A DNA stretch of 64,000 bases from a virus. The translations under genes were made by a program, and so were the position numbers. Positions within the stretch are counted from its first letter, which is position 1. Every line of letters starts with the position of its first letter. Shown in pieces: positions 10,201 to 18,751 of the stretch. The stretch lies in IMG/VR virus record IMGVR_UViG_3300042691_037350, positions 58,475 to 122,474 of that record; one strand, 5' to 3'. The notes beneath the pieces are model-generated. The model saw only the letters and a list, made by a program, of their open reading frames with translations, was not told where the DNA came from and did not search any database.

Positions 10201-11514
10201 TTAACCGGCACTTTCTTATATGCTACTACAGGAGGAAATCTTTTAAGTCAAACAGTTTATCCTCATAATGTTTTATTTAGCACATCAAATTCATGGGCTA
10301 GTGGAAATACTAAATTTAGATGGGTTGATCATCAGTCCACATTAGTTTTGGGTCAAACATCTGGCATAGTTTCAACAACACTATCTACCAATCCACTAGA
10401 TACTACATATAATATAGTATTAAGTTCAGACTCTACTATTAATACATCATTTAATAATAGAGGACTAGCCAATGTCTTTTCTGTTTATAGATCAGGCGAT
10501 GCTGGTACGTCTACGAGACAAGGTTTTCATATACTGCCATCTAGTGGTCAAGTAGGTATTAACACCACCACTGGAACTATTTTAAGTAGCGATGCTTCTC
10601 TTTATGTTAATGGTAAGATTGCAGCAAATGCACTTAAACTTAATTCTAATTCCGCAACAGGGCTATATCTTAGAACAACAACAAATGGAGATATAGTGAC
10701 GGGTGGATTAGATATTTCTGTTGGTTTTAGTGGTACTTATCCTGTGAGAGCCACAACAAATACTGTTACAAATGTGGTAACTGTTGATTTAAACCCACTA
10801 AAGTCTAATAATTCTAGTTTTGAGTTAAATGAATATGGTAGAACTTTGGTTCATAATGGAACTAATTGGGTTGTTGGTTCTGGTTTACAGGTATGGCAAG
10901 ATACTAATGGTAATGGCATAAAGGGATTGTCGTTAGGTTATGGTGGTTCTTTAGGTGGTTCTGATGATGGTAATCCAAATTCATATAACGGTATAGTGTC
11001 TGCTGGTGGATCATTTAACTTGGGTAGTCCTATAAAAAGAGGTTCTTCTCAATTTAGTCAATTCTTCTTAAGAACACGCTCTTCAGATACTAATCAAACT
11101 CCATATTTTACTATGAATTGGCAGACAACGGATGTATCATCGCAATCTAGATCAACATCCAATACTATTAAATTTCCCACTAGTAAACACGGTGTTTGGA
11201 CATATACTGCATATGTTAATGTTTTATGGTCAGATAATCAGGGTAATAATAAAGGCGCAGGAGGTTATGTTTTACAGGGAACGGTAGCTAATATAGATAA
11301 TACAATAACACAAGTCGGTAGTGGCACTGTCATAAAGAATGTATCTAGTACTACTCCCGCTAATAATGTGTCCATTGAATTAAACACGTATGGTGGTTAT
11401 AATGTTATGGATTTAAGAGCATCTGGTGTTGGTGGATATGTAATGTTGTGGTCAGCCACCGTTGATATCAATCAATTACATTGGTCAACATCAGAATTGT
11501 ATACTGCTACTTAA
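7240..11514 (+). CDS. Fibre protein with YadA-head-like beta-roll repeats
   Basis: 1424 residues. The N-terminus has a short phage-fibre-type segment (RLGIGTGLPDAVLHV, near residue 65). From about residue 165 to 620, and again near 740-790, there are tandem repeats of about 14 residues of the type NNxSGxNSxxIGxxN, the pattern of the left-handed beta-roll in trimeric autotransporter (YadA) heads. A second fibre-type segment (SSLDVSGVVTAQAF, near 845) follows, then a C-terminal region without repeats from about 1130. Asn, Gly, Ser and Ile dominate; cysteine is rare. An AAAGGG-type ribosome site lies about 10 nt before the ATG. Position after the tape measure suggests a trimeric tail fibre or adhesin that contacts the host. 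No S74 chaperone motif was recognised. Fibre function is inferred from fold type and context. Confidence 0.7.
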   Translation: MSHDIITDTLSIGTGIPYDTIISTESGVNTVFNQNKKNIDFEIRGTGNYASLYYDASAGRLGIGTGLPDAVLHVIAPCAKDGLILESITNCPTGVTLLLVHNPQTPPQTGSYPAIITLAGRDTNYNEIAYGQIKSRILNPVSSSTSGEILFLVDHTGVAKEVFVAGLTNLVLGANNNVSGFAYEVIGHNNKGSGNYYLNIGSNNSGSLLNNSLNIGNANIIRGPHLFSISSDSSLNGSGLFALGFDNLVSGNNSLVCGSNIVSTGINSLLIANNSNISGGYTIALIQNSTISGASGIVLGTNTSLSGNNNIGIGNNNNINGHSTNVIGSTVTSSGNRNVIFGNNVFLSGNNLIAVGSNQIASGINDGIFIGNDFDLINTRNVLYIGFNNTTESGLANSVILGANNDLDNGRISHILLLGQNNTTKDIENSVIIGNTNNASGTLKNNILIGSGNALIANNYNNIFLGALNNQTGVYINSQGEVSGNPLAINANNTNSISIGTQNLSTLSNSNVLVGNKNIVSGLNVSVLGSFNNLRNTNKIYVLGNSNYLEGENLIVLGKNIFGLGKDIIGINNTDLPMDIYGSGSVSIGNNTVVCSGIAVGHGNNINGVSGLIYGRNNALGIAKHMFTYSIATPSQININGLVGAFYKENDEVLVQVKNPGGTDNLYKFQLNSVVEDTFNTRTTLNLGGVINTAGLSNRYYVLNNSFDDNNAPNTVGSGIVIALKNYEASKFYGSNNIVLGSNNNALYSDSILIGNRNNSSGNNTIVIGHGISGVGDGSVHIGTSNANKLILDNTQIVINTGTVQQQIVVRGSNGNIVEYHDLVNSRLGLNNSSPRSSLDVSGVVTAQAFRMGLSTTSGSVLTADASGVGSWVLPVNLSGTNQGLLFRVSDKVASGIDSIRYVSASTGINFYDNIYILRNSGIIVNADKGTNILPATFTVWGSGGAFAPKLMELLPAQNVANFYRMTAESGTLTGLSVNTAINIPRSLTGTFLYATTGGNLLSQTVYPHNVLFSTSNSWASGNTKFRWVDHQSTLVLGQTSGIVSTTLSTNPLDTTYNIVLSSDSTINTSFNNRGLANVFSVYRSGDAGTSTRQGFHILPSSGQVGINTTTGTILSSDASLYVNGKIAANALKLNSNSATGLYLRTTTNGDIVTGGLDISVGFSGTYPVRATTNTVTNVVTVDLNPLKSNNSSFELNEYGRTLVHNGTNWVVGSGLQVWQDTNGNGIKGLSLGYGGSLGGSDDGNPNSYNGIVSAGGSFNLGSPIKRGSSQFSQFFLRTRSSDTNQTPYFTMNWQTTDVSSQSRSTSNTIKFPTSKHGVWTYTAYVNVLWSDNQGNNKGAGGYVLQGTVANIDNTITQVGSGTVIKNVSSTTPANNVSIELNTYGGYNVMDLRASGVGGYVMLWSATVDINQLHWSTSELYTAT
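7730..9600 (+). repeat. Tandem beta-roll coding repeats in the fibre gene
   Basis: Degenerate in-frame repeats of about 42 nt encode alternating Asn-Asn/Ser-Gly turns and Ile-Gly strands. They are rich in aat, ggt and att codons. The array is interrupted by less regular sequence near 9110-9420. The repeats are visible at protein level rather than as exact DNA copies, so this is an old array and not a recent tandem duplication. Confidence 0.6.
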
Positions 11515-11551
11515 TAAAATTAAGAGGACATGTTGATAGGAATAATAATAT

Positions 11552-13153
11552 ATGTCATATATTAAATATGGATCATTTAACTTTATCGCTGATAGCGGTT
11601 ATCCTGTACCTCAAATTTCTATATCGGTTGATCAGGATCGAGATGGTGCTGGTCGTGCCATTGGCTCAAAAACAGTAATAAGTTTAGAGGGGCTCGTATA
11701 TGCTGCTAGTGGTAGCAGAGGATTTGAAATATTAACTTCTAAAGAGAGTGGTTTAAGAGAAGCTTTTAGATACGATGGTCAGTTATTACAAATAGGTTGT
11801 ACGGGCGTGGGCGGTTTAAATTTGCCTCCGTATTTTTCTGGATATCCAAAAGTTAATAGGTATACAGCAGATAAAACAGATAACTATTGGGTAAATACGA
11901 TAGCCTATAGTATAGAACTACAAATAGAAAGTAGTGGTAATGGTAGTGGAATATTTGCTGTTTCTAGTACACAGGATGAATGGAATATAGAAACATTAGA
12001 TGATAACTCATTTGTTAATAATCCGGTCGGTGCAAATATCTTGAGACAAGCCCTGACCATCCCAGAGGGTTCGGGTTTTCCAACGTACAGAGTTAGTAGA
12101 ACACTAGGCGCGGTGGGTAAATTCATACCAACAGGCCCAGGCGGATCAGGAATAAGTCCGGTAGAAAATGCTAAAAAATGGGTAACATATCAAGCATCTA
12201 CTGGTATAAATATTAGCGGCATTATTAGTGGATTACAACTTTATAATTTTACTAGAGCTATTAGTCTTAGTGATATTGATGGTTCATATAGAATCACAGA
12301 CAACTGGATAGCCGTACCGTCTGGAGCATTAAATGGAAATTATATAGAGTCGTATACAGTAGAGAGTTCACTAGATAATTCTTATTTAAGAAGTGTTGTT
12401 TTGAACGGTACTATAAAAGGTTTAGAGCCATTTAACACTGGGGTTATTTATCAAAGCACAACTTTAGGTAGTGGTATAAGCGGCAGTTTATATGCCACCG
12501 CAGCCGGCCCAGTCAGAATAGGTAGCACTAGTAAATTTGATAAAGCAATATCTGGATATAGTGGCATTAAAAATAGACTCTATGATAGAGCACAATCGTT
12601 TTTGGCAAAATCTAATGATCCTAGCGGCATCTTTAGAAGATTTTTTGGAAAAGACGAAGCCGGACTCAACCCACTGCCACTTTCTATCACAGAAGGCTTT
12701 AATCCCACAGAAGGTACCGTAACATATAGCTGGACCTATAATAATAGACCATTAAATCTGGTTAGCGGTTCTATTAGTGAAGTATTAAGTGTAAACGATA
12801 ATTTCCCCACACAACAAGTTGCAGAAATTTTTGTTTTGGGTAGAAGATTGGGTCCGATTTTACAAGATCTTGGAACTTATACCACTGCTAGTAGAGACGT
12901 TACTTTTGAAGTCATAATGTTAAGACCTACTGGTTTAAGCGGACTAAACTTTCCCAAAACAGCCTATACAGCTATTACTGGTATAGTAGAAACATTTAAT
13001 CCTGCTTATTTATTTGGTGCTGGTAACCAATGTAAATCGTTTGTTAAAACTAATACAGAAAATTGGAATGTGTCCGAAGGTAGATTTGTTAAAACTAAAG
13101 GTTGGTCATGGACAAAATGCGACGATGTTCCTGGTGCAAATCCGAATTTATGA
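11552..13153 (+). CDS. Tail-associated structural protein, unknown role
   Basis: 533 residues, beta-rich composition with no signal peptide or membrane segment. Residues around 375-400 contain an ITEGFNPTEGTVTYSW stretch of a type I have seen in uncharacterised phage tail proteins. A cysteine-poor Gly/Ser-rich middle (SGI and TGI repeats) resembles the end of the preceding fibre. The ATG is preceded by a weak AGGAA element. It lies between the fibre gene and a hub-like gene, 14 nt before the next start, which argues for virion assembly in the tail tip or baseplate. No catalytic motif is visible and the exact function is unknown. An overlapping frame at 11481-11678 was not chosen because it has no recognisable content. 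Confidence 0.65.
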   Translation: MSYIKYGSFNFIADSGYPVPQISISVDQDRDGAGRAIGSKTVISLEGLVYAASGSRGFEILTSKESGLREAFRYDGQLLQIGCTGVGGLNLPPYFSGYPKVNRYTADKTDNYWVNTIAYSIELQIESSGNGSGIFAVSSTQDEWNIETLDDNSFVNNPVGANILRQALTIPEGSGFPTYRVSRTLGAVGKFIPTGPGGSGISPVENAKKWVTYQASTGINISGIISGLQLYNFTRAISLSDIDGSYRITDNWIAVPSGALNGNYIESYTVESSLDNSYLRSVVLNGTIKGLEPFNTGVIYQSTTLGSGISGSLYATAAGPVRIGSTSKFDKAISGYSGIKNRLYDRAQSFLAKSNDPSGIFRRFFGKDEAGLNPLPLSITEGFNPTEGTVTYSWTYNNRPLNLVSGSISEVLSVNDNFPTQQVAEIFVLGRRLGPILQDLGTYTTASRDVTFEVIMLRPTGLSGLNFPKTAYTAITGIVETFNPAYLFGAGNQCKSFVKTNTENWNVSEGRFVKTKGWSWTKCDDVPGANPNL

Positions 13154-13167
13154 TATCAGGAGAGTAA

Positions 13168-16100
13168 ATGGCATATTGTAATTTACCAGAAAAAATAGTA
13201 GGACCATATAATCAAGTATTATTTTTAGGGTGCAGTGTTTCCAATTTTAACTGCAATCTAGGTTGGGGCGCAGAACAAAGCACATTAAGTGTTAGCCTTG
13301 TAGAAGATAAGTGTTATCATCCACAATCAAATGAATATGGTCAAGTAGATGCCAAGATAGATACGCTAGTACAACAAGACGATAATATTAAAGGAGGCAA
13401 CGCATTCTATAAAAAATCTGATGGGTCTTACGAAACCAATGATCCAACAAAAGCTTTACATAAAAATATGGCTTTTGAAATGAAAAGTTTAGAAGACGCT
13501 AGAGATACAGAAAATATTAATCTGTCTGCTGATTTTAAAGATTATGGTAAAATATGTTATGATATTAATGGTAATAGAGTATATTGGACAGATCCTGATC
13601 CGATGTTCGTTGGATTGTCTGGGAAATTTCATAATAGCGGTTTAGATATTTTGGGAACCCCTGTAAGATTCAAATTTAATAATTTTTCTTTTGGTGGTCT
13701 TGTTTCATCGTGGAAACAAAACGGATCTCAGGGCGGTAGCAGATCTTTTGAGGTAGAAATTAAAAGTTTCGCCAGTCTACTTAACGGTTGTCAATTAATA
13801 GTGAGCAAATATGCTGGTACGGTTTGTGGAATAGTTCCTAATACCAATATTCCACAGAATCCAATTAATAAAGATGTGGCTATGCCAATGCCATATTCTA
13901 TTGACAACTCAACAACGCCACCCACATTTTCATTCTTTAATCAGAATGCGTCGATAGAACAAGGTAATATACCAAATGTTTTTAATATATATGGTTATCT
14001 AGAATATTTAGGTTATAAAAATAAAATATATGGTAACGCTGGCGTAACGGATGAAGGCATTAGGGCGCAATATATTTATGATTCTTTAGTAACACTTTTG
14101 GGCCCAACCAATGAAAATCATCCTGATAACAAATCACCATTCTCTCCTTATGGTGCAATAATATCCAGATCGGTAAGGGTTAATGGAACAGCACAGGAGC
14201 AGAATCCTCTTCAAGTTAAAATTTTCTCAACCAGTATTGGTGGATCAAGAGAGCTTAATTTAACTCATATGGGTATTTGTCCTAATGGTGTTGCCATAGA
14301 TAACTATCGTAGATGTCGTATAAAACTAGACTTATCAGAAGTACCCAGGCCACCTAAATGGTTAAGAATGCAGGGACCAGTGATAAGTTTAACACAATTT
14401 ATAACAGAAGTCTGTGATGGTGCTGGGTTTGATTTTTTTATCGACTTTGTTTATCCTAATGAAGAACAGGTTGCTCAAAATATTTCTGGTATTATTAAAA
14501 TCAGAACTGTATCTAGACGTAAACAACCAAAAAAAGATCAAATCGATCAACTTATATCTTATTTAACCAATAATGGGGGTGTTACATCATATACTAAAGG
14601 TAAAGAATTTACAGACGTAAACACAAGAACAATGTATGTGGGAGGCAAACAAAAAAGACTTTTACAATTAAAATGTACACGATTAGCCTTTAAACAAAAT
14701 ACATTAGTTTATGACCCTTGGGCTAATAATGGTAATGGAGCAATGATTGATTATGACCAAACAACGTCTTTGTCATCAACACCTAATCAATTAAGGATGC
14801 CAAACACTTCTTCTACCAGAATATATTCTTTTAAGTACATGGGTGGAGCTGCTGTTGCTAGCCAATCATCAACATTTGATACTCCGGTCTATTTTACTAC
14901 CCCAGCCGACTCTAGATCACTTAATCAAGGAAACTATTTTCCGGCAGTAAATTTAGCTGAAGCACAAGGATTTATAGGAAGTATCGGATCAATAGGTAAA
15001 AATGTAGAATTATTTAAAGATACTATCTGTCCATATTTTGGTGTTGGTGCCAATGGATTGATACGTCCTGTATATTTTGATAAGTATATGGGACAAATGC
15101 AAATTATTTTCCAAACAGCAGACATACAAAATTTAACATCCCTTCCACTTTCTAATTTTAATCCTTATCCCGCAGCGGGTATTGCCACAGCAACAACATC
15201 TAGTAGTCCTATATTTTTGGTTTTAGAGCATGAATTGAGAGCGGCTGGTGGAGGATTTAAATCTTGGCTAGATTATTGTTTTGGTAGTTTGTTTACTACT
15301 GATATTGCCGAAATTTTGTATAAAGGATTTCGTGATAAATATGGTTTTGGTTTTATACCAGAAGGTTCTACTGCCATGTTTGCTGATTTGAAAAAAGAAT
15401 TTTTAACTGGTATAAGTTTGATACATGCTAAAGCTTCTCAAAAAACTATCATTAGGAACGGCAGACCAATGCAGGTCAACATATCCGATTTGGCGCCTCA
15501 CTTCCAAGTTCTTTATAATGATTTAGAAAATATACATAAGTTTTTTGAAAGCATAGCTAGTGAATATTACGGTAAACAATTTATGGTAAGAATACCAGAA
15601 ATAGCGTGGTATAGAGATTTATCTTATGTTTATGATGATAATGATCAAAAAATAATTTTGGGTTATGATGAAGACAACAACCCAATCTATGCTATAGAAG
15701 GTGCTGGAAAAGTATATACAAATTATTCCATATCAACAGATGGCGCCTGGGAAGAACCAGGTAACTATATAGATGATACTATGGTTGTGGGCAGTACGAG
15801 AGTATCTGCTATGTCTGACGAGTCCGGAAAAATTCCATGTATTCTAGGATTTAATTCGTCTTTAGAAAAAGATTATTCAAGACAGTGGAATAGACAACAA
15901 TTTCTAGCGTCTTTAGCAACTAGAAGATTCTCTGATATATCTCATCATTGTGTCACAGACTGGGAGCTAGTGCTACAAAAAATGTTAAGCGATCCAGATT
16001 TACAGGACGCAAATCATTATTTTATGTCATTAAAACACACTTTATCACCAGACGAATACGCGTTACTACCCTATATTGCACCAACGGTTACTATTAATAA

Positions 16101-17118
16101 CGCACATGGTATTAACCTGTTAGATATTCATAAATATAAATTATATGCAAAAGCTACACCTAGTTCTGATATTCAGTTTTTATCGCCAGATTATGCAGAC
16201 CCGAGAGCCGTAGTTTCTTTATCATCACCAGTTTTTATAGGTCAAGATAAACATGGCGTTGATTATAATGTCAATTCTATGTCTGTCCAAGACAGCTTAT
16301 TAAGAATTGTAAATGGTGCTAGTTTACCTTCTATTATGTCTAGTTTAGGTGTTAGTGCGATTAGTGTATTTACGGGGTCTACAACCATATTGGGTGGATT
16401 AGGACCAAATCCAATAGCAACATCTCTAATGGCTTCCAGTTTTACCGCCGCTGTTCGTAATCTACAACTTCAGCATGGCTTTGCTTGGGGTGAAAGGGCT
16501 AGAAGTCATGACGGGGTAGACTCTTTAGCATCTGATAGAATATTACCTAAAGCTGCTATTCCTATGTTTTGTGCTTTGCCTATTGAATTTAATGATTTTG
16601 TTTATGGTCCATGGATTAATCATCCTGGTTTAATTGCGTCCACTATTTTTCCCGATTCAACAGACCCCAATATTCATAGATTAGAAGTAGAAAATTTGGT
16701 TGGTGGAGTAAAAGTTAATGTTGATGAAAGTTTAGTGCCATGGAATTATGGTGGTATGACACCATTAGATGAGGCGGTTATGCTAAAAATCGCTGATGAG
16801 GTTAATTATCAACAAACTTTAGAAATGGGCACAGTACAAATTCCAGGATTTGACAATTTTAGTTTAGGAGATATGATAAAATATTATGGTACTTTATTTG
16901 ATGGTCCAATTATAAATAGTATTCAGGTACAAATAGGCGAGGGGGGAATTACTACTACCTACAACTTTAGAACATATGTGCGTAAATTAGGATTGTTTAA
17001 TAAAGAAAGCTCTGAAAGAATTAAGTCTATTAATCAAGAAGCAATTAAACGAAATAAAGAAATTAATACTCAATTAATGCAATTATCGTCTAAAATAAGA
17101 ACTTTTAGGATTTTATAA
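13168..17118 (+). CDS. Putative tail hub or baseplate protein
   Basis: 1316 residues, preceded by a good AGGAG site 6 nt before ATG. Residues about 140-225 contain a pattern (VRFKFNNFSFGGLV followed by a dP/lL-type stretch and SKYAGT) that looks like the beta-barrel of phage hub proteins. The C-terminus (about 1230-1300) has LGDMIKYYGTLFDGP, a GGITTTYNFRTY strand and then a charged helix. This is a common ending in tail-tip and baseplate proteins of long-tailed phages. The protein ends in a TAATG overlap with the next gene, so the two are translationally coupled. No lysozyme or peptidase motif was found. The hub assignment rests on motif impression and position; it could instead be another tail-tip component. 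Confidence 0.5.
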   Translation: MAYCNLPEKIVGPYNQVLFLGCSVSNFNCNLGWGAEQSTLSVSLVEDKCYHPQSNEYGQVDAKIDTLVQQDDNIKGGNAFYKKSDGSYETNDPTKALHKNMAFEMKSLEDARDTENINLSADFKDYGKICYDINGNRVYWTDPDPMFVGLSGKFHNSGLDILGTPVRFKFNNFSFGGLVSSWKQNGSQGGSRSFEVEIKSFASLLNGCQLIVSKYAGTVCGIVPNTNIPQNPINKDVAMPMPYSIDNSTTPPTFSFFNQNASIEQGNIPNVFNIYGYLEYLGYKNKIYGNAGVTDEGIRAQYIYDSLVTLLGPTNENHPDNKSPFSPYGAIISRSVRVNGTAQEQNPLQVKIFSTSIGGSRELNLTHMGICPNGVAIDNYRRCRIKLDLSEVPRPPKWLRMQGPVISLTQFITEVCDGAGFDFFIDFVYPNEEQVAQNISGIIKIRTVSRRKQPKKDQIDQLISYLTNNGGVTSYTKGKEFTDVNTRTMYVGGKQKRLLQLKCTRLAFKQNTLVYDPWANNGNGAMIDYDQTTSLSSTPNQLRMPNTSSTRIYSFKYMGGAAVASQSSTFDTPVYFTTPADSRSLNQGNYFPAVNLAEAQGFIGSIGSIGKNVELFKDTICPYFGVGANGLIRPVYFDKYMGQMQIIFQTADIQNLTSLPLSNFNPYPAAGIATATTSSSPIFLVLEHELRAAGGGFKSWLDYCFGSLFTTDIAEILYKGFRDKYGFGFIPEGSTAMFADLKKEFLTGISLIHAKASQKTIIRNGRPMQVNISDLAPHFQVLYNDLENIHKFFESIASEYYGKQFMVRIPEIAWYRDLSYVYDDNDQKIILGYDEDNNPIYAIEGAGKVYTNYSISTDGAWEEPGNYIDDTMVVGSTRVSAMSDESGKIPCILGFNSSLEKDYSRQWNRQQFLASLATRRFSDISHHCVTDWELVLQKMLSDPDLQDANHYFMSLKHTLSPDEYALLPYIAPTVTINNAHGINLLDIHKYKLYAKATPSSDIQFLSPDYADPRAVVSLSSPVFIGQDKHGVDYNVNSMSVQDSLLRIVNGASLPSIMSSLGVSAISVFTGSTTILGGLGPNPIATSLMASSFTAAVRNLQLQHGFAWGERARSHDGVDSLASDRILPKAAIPMFCALPIEFNDFVYGPWINHPGLIASTIFPDSTDPNIHRLEVENLVGGVKVNVDESLVPWNYGGMTPLDEAVMLKIADEVNYQQTLEMGTVQIPGFDNFSLGDMIKYYGTLFDGPIINSIQVQIGEGGITTTYNFRTYVRKLGLFNKESSERIKSINQEAIKRNKEINTQLMQLSSKIRTFRIL

Positions 17119-18749
17119 TGTACACCACCTTACCCAATGTATTAGTAGGGATGAATTTTTTTGCTGTTCATAGAAGCGGAGAAATATCCAAACAACGACA
17201 GTTAGAATTTTCTCCAGAATGGTTAGAGAGACCATATAATCCGACTAATGATTTAGCATATACTCCGAAAGATTACCCACGAGTACAAACAAATATCAAT
17301 TTAGAGTCTAATGAACAAGTCTCCTCAGAATTAATATCAGAATATTCTGCTAAATCTATGATGAGTTTAGACGGTTTATTCTCCCCCATATCATTTTATC
17401 CAACGCCATACAGCGCTACATTTAATATTACAAAATATCCCACCCCAAGTTGTCCATTTTGTTTTGGCACTAAATCTTATACTTATAAAGTTGAAAATGA
17501 TGATATGCGCCTTAATATGCGTGGTGTTAAAGAAATATCGGATCAAGAAATAGACAAAACTAGAAGATGTCCATTTTGTGAAGCTATTAGCACCAAATTA
17601 GATAAATTACATTTGGGTGTTTCTCCTAGAGAAACCATGCCTCCATTTATTATCGCTAGTGGAGATGATTTAACTATTATATCTAAACTACCCTCTACAG
17701 GATCAAGTGGTATTCCCATTATCAATTATGCAACACTAACTCCAGTTGTTCTTTCTGGTGGAGAATTCAGTAATTTTCAAAATAAACAAAGTGGAGATTT
17801 AACAGGTCATTGTATAGACCTGGTAGCTTTTGGTTTGACAGTTCCGAAAGATACAGACGGGTTGAGAGCGACTTTTTCTTCTAATATAAATAGATCATAT
17901 GCCGACTACGATTTAAATTTAGTTTCTTGGAGACAAGATATTATAGACAAAGGTGTTCCAGTACCTGAAATACCACCCATATCAAACAATATGAGATTTT
18001 TTGGATTACGTGGACCAATTATGGTACATGGCTGGGGGTATGATACCGAGGGATTCCCCGTGCCTAATTCTTCTGGCGAGCCATTAATTCAAAATGGACA
18101 ACCTGTTAGGGATGGAGACGGTAATATATTAGGCAAAAATCAAAAATGGATAAACACAGCTAATAGTGGATATTGGTCCAAGCCATACAAAGAGAATACC
18201 TTTTATAAGGGCTGGGCGCAACAACCCGGCTCTTGGCCCGTTGGACCAATCGATTTAAGATGGGACGATGTAGGAGGAGTTTGGACCGTTGGGGCTAGCT
18301 ACAAGCCTGTTTATGTGGTCATAGAAGAGGATTTATTGGGTACTAGACCAACTAGAGGCGCATTGATAGATAGTACTTATGATAATAGTCCTTTGCCAGA
18401 TGAATTAAGAAGACTAGTTTTTGTTAAAGATTCTTTGGGTATGTATCCAGCACCTCGCGGAGCAGCTCTTTATTGTAAGTACAATTCTAATAATGGTTTT
18501 TATGAGCCAATAGGACATAGGCCATTTGTAACATCTGGAACCATTTTATCTGCAAATACAGTAGAAATATACAAAATTTATACAAAGCCGAACAATCCTG
18601 ATATTAGATTATCTGATGATCCCGAACTAGAGAAATATGAAACCTTATATAAGAATCCTTTGGAGTATAATATTACTATAGGCGATACGGGACTATTTAC
18701 ATTCTTAGATGGATATTGGACTCTATATTCTTATAATCCAGATCGATAA
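17118..18749 (+). CDS. Virion-operon protein with a four-cysteine zinc ribbon
   Basis: 543 residues, starting inside the stop of the hub-like gene (TAATG). Two CPFC knuckles, at C112/C115 and C151/C154, are separated by 35 residues and form a probable zinc ribbon. The remainder is beta-rich with many Pro, Gly, Tyr and Trp (for example residues about 300-400). The protein ends near YSYNPDR. No enzyme motif is visible. Its position between hub-like and giant proteins implies a tail or baseplate role. Zinc ribbons of this spacing can stabilise baseplate proteins, but that is inference. Function unknown. Confidence 0.6.
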   Translation: MYTTLPNVLVGMNFFAVHRSGEISKQRQLEFSPEWLERPYNPTNDLAYTPKDYPRVQTNINLESNEQVSSELISEYSAKSMMSLDGLFSPISFYPTPYSATFNITKYPTPSCPFCFGTKSYTYKVENDDMRLNMRGVKEISDQEIDKTRRCPFCEAISTKLDKLHLGVSPRETMPPFIIASGDDLTIISKLPSTGSSGIPIINYATLTPVVLSGGEFSNFQNKQSGDLTGHCIDLVAFGLTVPKDTDGLRATFSSNINRSYADYDLNLVSWRQDIIDKGVPVPEIPPISNNMRFFGLRGPIMVHGWGYDTEGFPVPNSSGEPLIQNGQPVRDGDGNILGKNQKWINTANSGYWSKPYKENTFYKGWAQQPGSWPVGPIDLRWDDVGGVWTVGASYKPVYVVIEEDLLGTRPTRGALIDSTYDNSPLPDELRRLVFVKDSLGMYPAPRGAALYCKYNSNNGFYEPIGHRPFVTSGTILSANTVEIYKIYTKPNNPDIRLSDDPELEKYETLYKNPLEYNITIGDTGLFTFLDGYWTLYSYNPDR

Positions 18750-18751
18750 TT

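Noticed and set aside
11481-11678. Frame overlapping the fibre end and next gene start
   Set aside because: It has no ribosome site, an odd composition and no recognisable content, while the frames it overlaps are well supported.
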